This document shows, one piece after another, positions 43,271 through 52,219 of a DNA stretch of 64,000 bases (within the stretch, counting starts at the first letter, position 1; every line of letters begins with the position of its first letter). The DNA comes from JABSSA01 sp039975755 (lineage in GTDB: Bacteria > Pseudomonadota > Alphaproteobacteria > Rhodobacterales > Rhodobacteraceae): positions 25,081-89,080 of the forward strand of contig JBDWGM010000066.1 of the NCBI GenBank assembly GCA_039975755.1. The letters run 5' to 3'. The notes beneath the pieces were generated by a model. That model was not told the DNA's origin and did not search any database. It saw only the letters and a list, made by a program, of their open reading frames with translations. The translations under genes were made by a program, and so were the position numbers.

Positions 43271-44761
43271 TTACTTTTGTCCTTTAGCCCAACGAAAATT
43301 CGAGCGATCCATTGGATCCGGTTGAGAACTGCTCAGCGACACTTTGCGGGCGCTGCCCATGTTCAAATCTTCGACACGTTGAATTTCGTCAGTGTATCCA
43401 CCCAACATGCCATAATCTTCGACACGCATCGTGAATTCGATCGGAGCCACCAAGGCAGGTGTTGGGACGTATCCAAATGACCCGGGCGGCATTTCGAGCA
43501 CGTCAACCATCACCGTAATCCCGCCGCCGGGCCAAACAAACACCTCGGCCCCGCCACAGGACACATAAGTCAGCGAGTCTTTGACAGATCGGGTCAGGCG
43601 CACAGGGTTTTCTGTTACACCTGCGCGCAAACTGCCACCGGCCCCACCCATAAACAGAACGGAGCATACGGATGGTTCGCAGTTTTCTGCGATCAAGTCA
43701 GCAGAGGCTTTCAATAGTGCTGGAATAGGTTGGGATTTCGGCTCGAGGTCTTCATCTAGTTCGAAATATGCGAATTGTTCTCCGGTTGTTGAAACCATCA
43801 ATATCCGTAATCCGGGGCGCGCAATCTTGGGCTTGAATTCACCCAAAATAGTCAACGGATCTTCGATATCTGTCCCGCCCCAGCCGGTGCCGGGTTCGGC
43901 GACTTGAAAATACCGCCCCGGCGTCGATCTGCGCCCGTTTATACGAATGCCCGTTGCTGGGATGTCCAGTTGTTTGCCAGCTTCGTGTTCGGACAACACG
44001 CCGGTGATATGGTCATCAACGACAACAACTTCGTCAACATGCCCCAGCCATTGTTTTGCGAACATTCCAATCGCCGCAGAGCCGCATCCCACGCGCATTA
44101 GCTTTTCGCGCAAGCCGTTAATAATCGGCGCTTCACCCGCTTGAACGATGACAGATGTCGCATGATCGTCTTCGCCAATCACCATTTCGACGGCTTCGCA
44201 ATTGCACAATCTCAGCAAAGCATCACACGTGACGCGGCCTTCTGCTTTGCTGCCGCCCGTCAAATGTTCAACGCCCCCCAAAGACAGCATTTTTGACCCG
44301 TATTCAGACGTCATAACGTGACCAATGGCTTCGCCGTCAACGCGTACAACGTCGCGTTCGTGGCCGATATGTCGGTCTGTATCGATTTTGACCTTCACGC
44401 CGCAGTACGAAAATATACCTTCGGTCACGACAGTGACCATATCAACGCCGGCCACATCCTGACTGACGATAAAGGGGGCGGGTTTGTAATCTGGATAGGT
44501 GGTGCCAGCGCCAACGGCGGTCACAAATGGGCGGTTGCCTTGGACAATGTCTCCATCCCAGTCTTCCGCTTTGCCATCGGACAAAAATGGCACCAGCTTG
44601 TGCTGTGTCGTTTCAACAATCGTCAAGGGGTCAAGGCGCACAAGATCGCCGTCATGGTTTGCATAGCGATCGCAAGCGCCTGATTTGCCTTCAGCGATAA
44701 AGCACATCACGGGACAAGCGTCACAACGGATCTTAGCAGGTTTTGTGGCCGTATCAGCCAT
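43271..44761 (-). CDS. Iron-sulfur protein resembling 6-hydroxynicotinate reductase
   Basis: A 496-residue protein. The N-terminus carries a cysteine cluster CDACPVMC (Cys13, 16, 20) with Cys30 in SGACDRY, likely a [4Fe-4S] site. Further cysteines lie in RLCNCEAVE and SYCGVKV. I place it with proteins annotated as 6-hydroxynicotinate reductase, which in Eubacterium barkeri reduces 6-hydroxynicotinate to the tetrahydro-oxo acid; I recall the family rather than being able to align it. Its ATG overlaps the stop of the molybdenum hydroxylase gene by eight bases (AAGGAA upstream). A hydroxylase followed by a ring reductase is the order of the nicotinate fermentation route. Confidence 0.65.
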   Translation of the reverse strand: MADTATKPAKIRCDACPVMCFIAEGKSGACDRYANHDGDLVRLDPLTIVETTQHKLVPFLSDGKAEDWDGDIVQGNRPFVTAVGAGTTYPDYKPAPFIVSQDVAGVDMVTVVTEGIFSYCGVKVKIDTDRHIGHERDVVRVDGEAIGHVMTSEYGSKMLSLGGVEHLTGGSKAEGRVTCDALLRLCNCEAVEMVIGEDDHATSVIVQAGEAPIINGLREKLMRVGCGSAAIGMFAKQWLGHVDEVVVVDDHITGVLSEHEAGKQLDIPATGIRINGRRSTPGRYFQVAEPGTGWGGTDIEDPLTILGEFKPKIARPGLRILMVSTTGEQFAYFELDEDLEPKSQPIPALLKASADLIAENCEPSVCSVLFMGGAGGSLRAGVTENPVRLTRSVKDSLTYVSCGGAEVFVWPGGGITVMVDVLEMPPGSFGYVPTPALVAPIEFTMRVEDYGMLGGYTDEIQRVEDLNMGSARKVSLSSSQPDPMDRSNFRWAKGQK

Positions 44762-47501
44762 TTTGATGTTCCTTCAGAATGGCTTGGAGACGGGCAGGGG
44801 TTGCGGGCACTTGTGTCACCCGCACCCCGGTCGCATGTTTAATCGCGTTCAATATGGCGGGGGCGGTTGGAATAAGCGCGTGTTCCCCCAATCCTTTGGC
44901 CCCAAAAGGTCCGTGTGGATCAGGGATTTCGACGATCAGCGTTTCAACTGGGGGGACATCGCCAATCGTGGGGATCAAGTAATCATGCAGGTTTTCGGTG
45001 CGCCCGGGTAAAAACTCTTCCATCAACGCCATACCCAATCCTTGAGCGACGCCGCCTTCGACCTGACCTTCGACCAAATTTGGATTGATCGCGTGGCCGA
45101 CATCATGGGCTGCAATCACTTTGATTGCTTTGGTTGTCCCAAGCTGCATGTCGACTTCGACAATTGCCAAATGTGCAGCATAGCCAAATTGCGCATAAGG
45201 GTCGCCCTGGCCGTCCTCATCAAGAGCGCGCGTTGGTGGATCATAAGATTCTTCAGCACTTATGACATACCCTTCCGGATTGGCTTGCAACCCGTCGAGC
45301 TTGATTTCATGGCTCTGCGCGCCATCCAAAACGCGAATGACGGCGTTTTCAAAAAGGATGGAGGATGTTTCGGCTGCATTGACCCGTTGCAGAATATCTG
45401 CACGCAGGGCGAGGGCTGATAAGCGCGCGGCATTGCCCGATACAAAAGTCTGGCGCGATGCAGATGTTTTGCCCGCATCAGGCGTCGCGTCTGTATCTGC
45501 GCCGATCAAAGTGACTTGGCCGATCGGTACACCCAACGCTTGGGCAAAGATTTGAGCAATCACGGTGTTTGACCCTTGGCCAATATCCACAGCACCCTGA
45601 TGCAACACCAAAGTTCCGTCTGGGCGTATGCCGCATTTGATCGTTGATGGGTTCGGCAGAGACGTATTCCCACATCCATACCATCCACTGGCCACGCCAA
45701 CCCCGCGTCGCACTACGTTGTTTTTAGCGTTGAAGCCATCCACGTCAGCACGCGCCAAATCCCAAGCAGGCTTTAAGGCCTGAAGACACGCTTTTATACC
45801 GACGCCGCTTTCAAACACTTGTCCGGTGATTGTTGAGACTCCGTCAGTCAACGCATTGCGCAAACGCAATTCAAGAGGATCAATATCAAGGCGAAGCGCT
45901 AATTCGTCCAGTTCGCCTTCCAGCGCAATGGCAGATTGCGGAACACCAAACCCACGGAATGCCCCGGATGGAGCGCAGTGTGTATGCACCGCCTTGGCTT
46001 CGGCGCGATAATTCGGAACGTAATACGGCCCCGACGCATGCACAGGCACCCTGTTGGCGACGGTTGGGCCCCAACTTGCATAAGCACCGGTGTTGAACGT
46101 GCCTTGGAAATTGACCCCTTGCAGGATGCCGTCAGCATTGGCGCCGATCGTCAAAGTGATGTCAGCGGGATGGCGTTTTGTCGTCGATTGCATTGACTCG
46201 ATGCGTGAATACGTCATGCGCACGGGACGACCAGTTTTAAGGGCGGCTAGGGCCAAATACGGTTGCGTAGACAAATCCAATTTTGATCCAAACCCGCCGC
46301 CAACACCTGTTGGCACAATGCGAATTTGATCGGGCGCCATTTCAAGGATTTCGACAAGCGCTTCGAGATTCATGACGGGGCCCTGGGTGCATGTATGCAC
46401 TTCGACACGGCCATCAACAATCTGAGCAAACCCAGCTTCGGGTTCGATATAGGCGTGTTCGACAAACGATGTCGTATAGGTCCCGTTTACCGCGATTTCG
46501 GCAGCATCGATGGCTTCTTCAGGTGTGCCACGCGTCACAAATCCGGTGCACATCACGTTGCCGGGGCGTTCATCGTGTAACTGGGCAGCTTGGGGTGACA
46601 CTGCATCATCAGGTGTGAGTGCGGCTGCAAGGGGGTGCCAATCGATGGGAAACGTCGCTTCATCTAGCGTATCAATTGCTGTTGCGTTACCGACAATCGC
46701 TGCGACGGATTCGCCCTTAAATCTGCATGTGTGTTCGGCAAAAACGGGTTGGTCCGCAAAGTCCGGAATGACGCCAAAGCAGTTTTTGCCAGGAATGTCC
46801 TTTGCAGTCACAACCGTGACGATACCCGGGTTGGCGTCGATCCAACGCTGCGTATTACCTAAGGTGAATTCGGCATGATGATGAGGGGATCGAATGATGC
46901 GAAGAACCAGCGCGTCTTGCGGCGCAACATCGTCACCAAAGCGTTCAGTTCCCGTAACCTTGGGCATCCCATCCAGACGCGCAATTGCAGACCTGGAATG
47001 ACCTTGGCCTTGGGGTTGATCTACTTTTGCGGTTGGATCGCAAAGAGCGGCAAGGATTTTGCGGTATCCTGTGCAGCGGCAAAGCACGCCGCCCAATGCA
47101 TCCATCGCGTCGTTTTCTGACGGCTTTGGGTTGGCTCGCAGGAGGGCAACAGATGAGACCATCATCCCGGGCGTACAAATCCCACATTGCGCTGCGCCAT
47201 GTGCCAAAAAGTTTTGTGCAAGGTCCGTGGCAATCGGATCTGAAGATACAAGCCCGCTTAGGGTTTCAACAACCTTGCCATCCGCTTGATGGGTTGGGGT
47301 CAAGCAGGCACAAACCGGAGCGCCGTCCATCAATACAGTGCAAGCGCCACAATCCCCCGCGTCGCACCCGACCTTCACATCACGCGTATCCAAACGTTCC
47401 CTTAATGTTGATGACAAACGTTCACCGGGCAGCGGATGAACGTGGGCGGGTTGGCCATTCAATTGGAAGCGCACACTGGTTTTCGAAACTCGTTTATCCA
47501 T
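44754..47501 (-). CDS. Molybdenum hydroxylase with fused [2Fe-2S] and catalytic subunits
   Basis: A 915-residue protein of the xanthine-dehydrogenase family. Residues 1-155 hold two [2Fe-2S] clusters: GCDAGDCGACTVLMDG (Cys46, 51, 54) with Cys64 or Cys66, then CGICTPGMM (Cys106, 109) and CRCTGY (Cys141, 143). From about residue 170 follows the molybdopterin-cytosine-dinucleotide subunit: GMPKVTGTERFGDD, VGGGFGSKLD, GAFRGFGVPQSA, VDIGQGSNT and the catalytic Glu in GLGEHALIPT near the end. It hydroxylates an aromatic or N-heterocyclic ring with water. Start: the ATG at 47501 overlaps the FAD-subunit stop by eight bases. Its substrate is probably a nicotinate-like compound (inference from the neighbour). 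Confidence 0.92.
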   Translation of the reverse strand: MDKRVSKTSVRFQLNGQPAHVHPLPGERLSSTLRERLDTRDVKVGCDAGDCGACTVLMDGAPVCACLTPTHQADGKVVETLSGLVSSDPIATDLAQNFLAHGAAQCGICTPGMMVSSVALLRANPKPSENDAMDALGGVLCRCTGYRKILAALCDPTAKVDQPQGQGHSRSAIARLDGMPKVTGTERFGDDVAPQDALVLRIIRSPHHHAEFTLGNTQRWIDANPGIVTVVTAKDIPGKNCFGVIPDFADQPVFAEHTCRFKGESVAAIVGNATAIDTLDEATFPIDWHPLAAALTPDDAVSPQAAQLHDERPGNVMCTGFVTRGTPEEAIDAAEIAVNGTYTTSFVEHAYIEPEAGFAQIVDGRVEVHTCTQGPVMNLEALVEILEMAPDQIRIVPTGVGGGFGSKLDLSTQPYLALAALKTGRPVRMTYSRIESMQSTTKRHPADITLTIGANADGILQGVNFQGTFNTGAYASWGPTVANRVPVHASGPYYVPNYRAEAKAVHTHCAPSGAFRGFGVPQSAIALEGELDELALRLDIDPLELRLRNALTDGVSTITGQVFESGVGIKACLQALKPAWDLARADVDGFNAKNNVVRRGVGVASGWYGCGNTSLPNPSTIKCGIRPDGTLVLHQGAVDIGQGSNTVIAQIFAQALGVPIGQVTLIGADTDATPDAGKTSASRQTFVSGNAARLSALALRADILQRVNAAETSSILFENAVIRVLDGAQSHEIKLDGLQANPEGYVISAEESYDPPTRALDEDGQGDPYAQFGYAAHLAIVEVDMQLGTTKAIKVIAAHDVGHAINPNLVEGQVEGGVAQGLGMALMEEFLPGRTENLHDYLIPTIGDVPPVETLIVEIPDPHGPFGAKGLGEHALIPTAPAILNAIKHATGVRVTQVPATPARLQAILKEHQNG

Positions 47502-48330
47502 GCTGCACCGCATCTTTGATCGCGCGTTGAATCTGGGTGGATACGATGCCCAATCGATATGCGGCGTCGCCTCGAATGTCTGAAATAGGGGCCAACGGTT
47601 CCAAATGGTCAGCTGTGATGCAGACGTTGTCTGGCCGGTGTCCAAGAAGATCATGTTCAAGGTCGCGCAACCGTTGCGCAACTGCCGAACATGCACCGAC
47701 AGCAATGCGGGCGACATCCACATGGCCTTGATCGTCCAATCCAATCACGACAGCAGTCATGGCGATGGAAATCACCAGATACCGCCGGGCTCCTAATTTT
47801 TGGAACGCACCGATCGATTGTTCGGGGGGCGTTGGAATGCGAAGGCCGGTGACAATTTCACCAGGTTGCAATGTGGTGCGGCGAACGCCTGTGATGAACT
47901 GGTGAAGCGGCTCAAGACGATCGCCGCCTTGGCTTGCGATCCTGACCTCTGCGTCCAATGTCAGCAGTGGCGGCATTCCATCTGCGGCGGGTGATGCGTT
48001 GCAGATATTGCCCACAACAGTACCTGCGTTTTGAATCTGAATGCTGCCAACGTCCCGACCAGCGGCTTGCAAGCCAAGGAATGCATTTGGTAATTTTGCA
48101 TTGACCAATTTTGTCCACGTAACACCCGCGCCAATTTCAAGGTGAGTTTCGGTCAAATTGAGCCTTTGCAATTGGTCAAGCCGAGATAGGTCAAGGATGT
48201 TTTGTGTGAGCGGGGCCCGACCGCGCACAGGGAAAAAATCCGTACCACCTGCGACGATGGCAATGTCATGCGTCTTCAAAAGCGTAAACGCTTCGTCAAG
48301 TTCCTCCGGCATGAAATAGTCCGCTGACAA
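47494..48330 (-). CDS. FAD-binding subunit of the molybdenum hydroxylase (CoxM-like)
   Basis: A 278-residue flavin subunit that passes electrons from the iron-sulfur clusters to an acceptor. The FAD motifs of the family are AIVAGGTDFFPV near residue 25 and TVVGNICNASPAADGMPPLL near 100. Start: the TTG at 48330 has AGGAG at 48338-48342, seven bases upstream, and gives the standard opening M-x-Y-x-P-x-x-L-D-E-A. It is the first gene of the operon that runs to livF (37406). The divergent FAD/GcvT oxidase starts 272 bases away, so the control region is between 48331 and 48601. Confidence 0.9.
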   Translation of the reverse strand: MSADYFMPEELDEAFTLLKTHDIAIVAGGTDFFPVRGRAPLTQNILDLSRLDQLQRLNLTETHLEIGAGVTWTKLVNAKLPNAFLGLQAAGRDVGSIQIQNAGTVVGNICNASPAADGMPPLLTLDAEVRIASQGGDRLEPLHQFITGVRRTTLQPGEIVTGLRIPTPPEQSIGAFQKLGARRYLVISIAMTAVVIGLDDQGHVDVARIAVGACSAVAQRLRDLEHDLLGHRPDNVCITADHLEPLAPISDIRGDAAYRLGIVSTQIQRAIKDAVQHG

Positions 48331-48601
48331 GGTTTTGCTCCTGCCCTTTAACGTTTGTATGCTAACGTTATTGAGGTGGGCCAAGACTTGTCAATGGATT
48401 CCTGCAAACCTTGACGCTTTCCGTGGGCCTAAGACGTGATCGATCACAAAAACAGGCAATGAAACCCTTTGTTACCAAGTGGTTTTTCACATCCGTGCTA
48501 AAATTTATGCGCAGATTTCGATTTTATTAATCTGAGGATCGTGCCTTGCGCGTCAATCAATCGACTGGCTGAGTGGGAGCATTGAAAAGGGGCGGCTAAA
48601 A

Positions 48602-51037
48602 ATGAAATCTCAGGCGCGGGTTGTGGTTATTGGCGGTGGCATTGCGGGGTGTTCGACGCTGTATCATTTGACGCAAGAAGGTTGGAGCGATGTTGTGCTG
48701 CTAGAGCGGGACGAACTGACGTCTGGCACGACGTGGCATTCAGCAGCGCAGGTCACAAATTTCGGGACGAACCAAACGATGGTTGGCCTGAAATCGCATT
48801 CGATCCAGTTGTATCAAAAGCTGGCGAATGACCCGGATTATCCTATCAATTATCACCATGGGGATGGTGGAATACGGTTGGCCAACACGCAGGACCAAAT
48901 GGACGGATATCGCCACTTTGCGTCGATGGCCCGTGGGATGGGCGTACATTTTGAAGTGATCGATGCAGAGGAATGTGCACGACGACATCCTTTGATTTCG
49001 ACAGACAATTTGATCGGCGGGTTGTGGGATCCTATGGATGGCGACATTGATCCTGCACAGTTGTGCCAAGCTCTTGCTCGCCGTGCGAGAGCCGCCGGAG
49101 CCACCGTTTACCGCAACACGCCCGTCACTGGTTTGCGTCAGCGGTCGGATCATACGTGGACTGTGGAAACGCCGCATGGGGATCTTCACGCCGAAATCGT
49201 TGTGAACGCATGTGGGTATCGCGTGAACGAAGTCGGAGCGATGATGGGTGTGCACCATCCTGTCACTTCGATGGAGCACCAATATTTCGTCACGGAAGAC
49301 ATTCCAGCGATCAGGGATGCCGGGCACAGGATGCCTTTGTTGCGTTGCCCGATCAGCGATTATTATTGCCGCCAGGACAAAAATGGCCTGTTGGTTGGGT
49401 TTTATGAACAGGATTGCAAAACATGGGGACTGGATGGGATCGATCCGCATTTCGCAAATGCGCTTTGTCCAGATGATCTTGACCGTATTTCGGATGTGCT
49501 TGATGGGGCGTTTGCCCGAATGCCTGCACTGGCCGAGGTTGGCATTCACACGATTGTAAATGGCCCAATCACTTATACAATTGATGGCGCACCTTTGGTT
49601 GGACCCATCCCCGGAAAACGAAATGCGTTTTGTATCATTGGGTTGCGAGCTGGGTTGGGCGAAGGTGGCGGGCACGGTTGGTTGCTCGCGCAGCAGATTG
49701 TTCATGGCGAAGCGTGCTATGACACATGGAGCATCGATCCACGTCGCTTTACCGGACACGGCAATGTCGAATTGACCGCACTCAAGGCGGTTGAGGACTA
49801 TCAAAACGAATTCCGCTTTCATTTCCCGCATGAACACCGACCCGCAGGCCGCCCAATCAAAACCACGCCTTTGACACCTGTTCTGGCGGTGGAAGGGGCG
49901 GAATTCGCGGTGGTGAATGGGTGGGAACGTGTGGATTACATCAAGCCCACACCCGACTTTGTCGAAGATCACAGTTTTCGTTTCACATCCGTCGAATCCC
50001 TTGTCGCCAGGGAAGTCGAGGCGGTGCACACGCAGGTCGGCCTGACAGAAGTGAATGGCTTTAATCGGTTTGAGATCACCGGCGCGGATGCCCATGCCTT
50101 TTTGGATCGCATGGCATGTGGCCGCGTGACGAAGGCATCGGGCGGTGTTGGATTGTGCTATCTTTTGAACCATCACGGAATGCTCAAGTCAGAGGCGACA
50201 ATTGCCAACTTACCTGCCTCTGATCGAGGTGGTTCGCGGATCTGGTATGGGGCCGCCGCGGCAGCCGAAGGTCACGACATGGATTGGCTGTCTCAGCACA
50301 TTCGTCCGGACGAAGACGTATCTATTGCGTCCTTGACGAATGACTGGACCATTTTGGTTTTGGCAGGGCCCAAATCACGAGACGTCCTGTCACGTGCGTC
50401 ACGCGCGGATTGGTCAGCAAGCGCGTTTCCATGGTTGTCGGTCCGCGAGGCATTTGTTGGCATCGCCCCTTCGGTGGTGATGTCGGTCAGCTATTCAGGT
50501 GAGTTGACGTACGAAATTCATGTTCACAATGCGCATCTCTACGCAGCCTATCTTGCCCTTTGCAAAGCCGGTGAAGGGCAGGGGATGCAATTGTTTGGGG
50601 CGCGAGCCGTCGATGCAATGCGCCTTGAAAAAGGATACCTTCATTGGAAGGCAGAAATCCTAACCGAATTTGATCCTTTTGAGACTGGCTTGGATCGGTT
50701 TGTGCGCATGGAAAAAGACGATTTTGTCGGGAAGAATGCACTGGAAAACAGAATGAATGCGGGCCCGGCCAAGAAACTGGTGACGCTGGCAGTCGCATCC
50801 AAAGCTGTGCCTGCCCATGCCGGGGCTTCAGTGATGCAGGGCGACAAAGTTGTGGGCACCGTGACATCAGGTGGTTGGGGGCATCGGGTTGATCGCAATC
50901 TGGCCATCGCGTTTGTTGATCCCCAATTGGCCAGTGTCGGAACACATCTCGAACTGGACCTTATCGGTATGCGCGTTCCAGCTGATGTCATTGAAGCGGG
51001 GCCTTTTGACCCGTCAAACGCCAGACCGAAAGGGTGA
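48602..51037 (+). CDS. Dimethylglycine/sarcosine dehydrogenase-like FAD-GcvT fusion
   Basis: An 811-residue demethylating flavoenzyme. The N-terminal DAO half (about 1-400) has VVVIGGGIAGCSTLYHL and LTSGTTWHSA, where His46 is the usual covalent FAD site. The GcvT-like half (about 430-811) ends with the tetrahydrofolate aminomethyltransferase core (GARAVDAMRLEKGYLHW near 665). It oxidises N-methyl groups of dimethylglycine, sarcosine or a similar amine and passes the one-carbon unit to folate. The purine box GGGG lies about nine bases before the ATG. It is divergent from the heteroaromatic operon; its substrate may be a product of that pathway or an unrelated osmolyte. Confidence 0.9.
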   Translation: MKSQARVVVIGGGIAGCSTLYHLTQEGWSDVVLLERDELTSGTTWHSAAQVTNFGTNQTMVGLKSHSIQLYQKLANDPDYPINYHHGDGGIRLANTQDQMDGYRHFASMARGMGVHFEVIDAEECARRHPLISTDNLIGGLWDPMDGDIDPAQLCQALARRARAAGATVYRNTPVTGLRQRSDHTWTVETPHGDLHAEIVVNACGYRVNEVGAMMGVHHPVTSMEHQYFVTEDIPAIRDAGHRMPLLRCPISDYYCRQDKNGLLVGFYEQDCKTWGLDGIDPHFANALCPDDLDRISDVLDGAFARMPALAEVGIHTIVNGPITYTIDGAPLVGPIPGKRNAFCIIGLRAGLGEGGGHGWLLAQQIVHGEACYDTWSIDPRRFTGHGNVELTALKAVEDYQNEFRFHFPHEHRPAGRPIKTTPLTPVLAVEGAEFAVVNGWERVDYIKPTPDFVEDHSFRFTSVESLVAREVEAVHTQVGLTEVNGFNRFEITGADAHAFLDRMACGRVTKASGGVGLCYLLNHHGMLKSEATIANLPASDRGGSRIWYGAAAAAEGHDMDWLSQHIRPDEDVSIASLTNDWTILVLAGPKSRDVLSRASRADWSASAFPWLSVREAFVGIAPSVVMSVSYSGELTYEIHVHNAHLYAAYLALCKAGEGQGMQLFGARAVDAMRLEKGYLHWKAEILTEFDPFETGLDRFVRMEKDDFVGKNALENRMNAGPAKKLVTLAVASKAVPAHAGASVMQGDKVVGTVTSGGWGHRVDRNLAIAFVDPQLASVGTHLELDLIGMRVPADVIEAGPFDPSNARPKG

Positions 51038-51104
51038 TTTCGATCTAATTCGTCAACGTTTGCGCAATTGCGATGGCGTTGACGATTTGTCAGAAATCAA
51101 ACGA

Positions 51105-52202
51105 TCACTGGTAGTACAGCGATCGGCCATCTGCGAACAAATGTACTTTGCTTGGGTCAGCCGTCAATTGCAGCGATTTCCCACGCACATTCGTATGAAT
51201 ACCCGGAAGCTTTGCAATCACCGGCGTCGTGGCACCATTGTCTTTTCGGAAATAGATCTGCGTGACTTCGCCCAAGGCTTCGCTGATCTCAACTTCGCCA
51301 GAAAACGCGTAATTATCGCCATCCGAGACAATCATATCCTCGGGGCGGATACCGACATTGACCCAGCGACCTTCTTGACCCGCTTTGGTTTTGATGTTCG
51401 ATCGGATTGTACCTGCGCCATTTATCACTTTGATTTCAGTGATGTCGCCTGTGCTGACAATTTCACCCGGTATCAAATTCATCGCAGGTGATCCGATGAA
51501 CTGCGCCACGAATTCGTTTTCTGGCGTTTCATACAGCTCGAGAGGGCTGCCGACTTGGGCGATACCTTTGTTTGCCAAAACGACAATGCGGCTGGCCAAT
51601 GTCATCGCCTCGACTTGGTCATGTGTCACATAGATCATTGTGCTGTCGGGCATAGATTCCTTGAGTTGCGCAATTTCAATACGTGTCGCCACCCGCAAAG
51701 ATGCGTCCAAGTTCGACAGCGGTTCGTCGAACAAATAGACTTTCGGATCACGAACAATCGAACGGCCAATGGCCACGCGTTGACGTTGTCCACCGGACAA
51801 AGCTTTAGGTAATCGATCAAGGTATTCGTCAAGCTGCAAAGCTTTTGCGGCACGATCGATTGCTTCGTCGATTTCGCTTTTGGATTTTTTGGCCAGCTTT
51901 AGGGCGAATGCCATATTGTCGCGAACCGTCATGTGCGGGTAAAGCGCATAAGATTGGAAAACCATTGCGATACCGCGTTCTGCAGGTGGAATGTCATTCA
52001 CGCGCATTCCGTCAATGTCCAAATCGCCTGTGGTGATCTTTTCAAGTCCGGCGACCATGCGCAGCAATGTGGATTTCCCACACCCAGATGGACCAACAAA
52101 AACAATTAACTCGCCCCGTTTGATCTCAAGGTTGATGTCCTTGAGAACTTCAACAGTGCCCCCGTAACTTTTGCCGACGGCGCGCAGTGAAAGATCTGCC
52201 AT
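51105..52202 (-). CDS. aglK: Alpha-glucoside ABC transporter ATPase AglK
   Basis: A 365-residue ABC ATPase of the MalK/UgpC group. Walker A GPSGCGKST near residue 37, signature LSGGQRQRVAIGR near 134, Walker B VYLFDEPLSNLDA near 158 and the switch His. The C-terminal regulatory TOBE domain (about 235-365) includes GIRPEDMIV. It energises the AglFG permease. It is the last gene of the aglE-F-G-A-K operon, 17 bases after aglA, in the order known from Sinorhizobium meliloti. Its stop faces the FAD/GcvT oxidase gene. Confidence 0.93.
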   Translation of the reverse strand: MADLSLRAVGKSYGGTVEVLKDINLEIKRGELIVFVGPSGCGKSTLLRMVAGLEKITTGDLDIDGMRVNDIPPAERGIAMVFQSYALYPHMTVRDNMAFALKLAKKSKSEIDEAIDRAAKALQLDEYLDRLPKALSGGQRQRVAIGRSIVRDPKVYLFDEPLSNLDASLRVATRIEIAQLKESMPDSTMIYVTHDQVEAMTLASRIVVLANKGIAQVGSPLELYETPENEFVAQFIGSPAMNLIPGEIVSTGDITEIKVINGAGTIRSNIKTKAGQEGRWVNVGIRPEDMIVSDGDNYAFSGEVEISEALGEVTQIYFRKDNGATTPVIAKLPGIHTNVRGKSLQLTADPSKVHLFADGRSLYYQ

Positions 52203-52219
52203 TTTGTTGTCCTTCCTAG

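Noticed and set aside
47502..47744. Longer N-terminus for the molybdenum hydroxylase
   Set aside because: It would run through the FAD-subunit gene in another frame; the ATG at 47501 starts the iron-sulfur domain properly.
48740..50176. 478-codon frame antisense to the FAD/GcvT oxidase
   Set aside because: Shadow of a well-supported gene, without ribosome site or family match.
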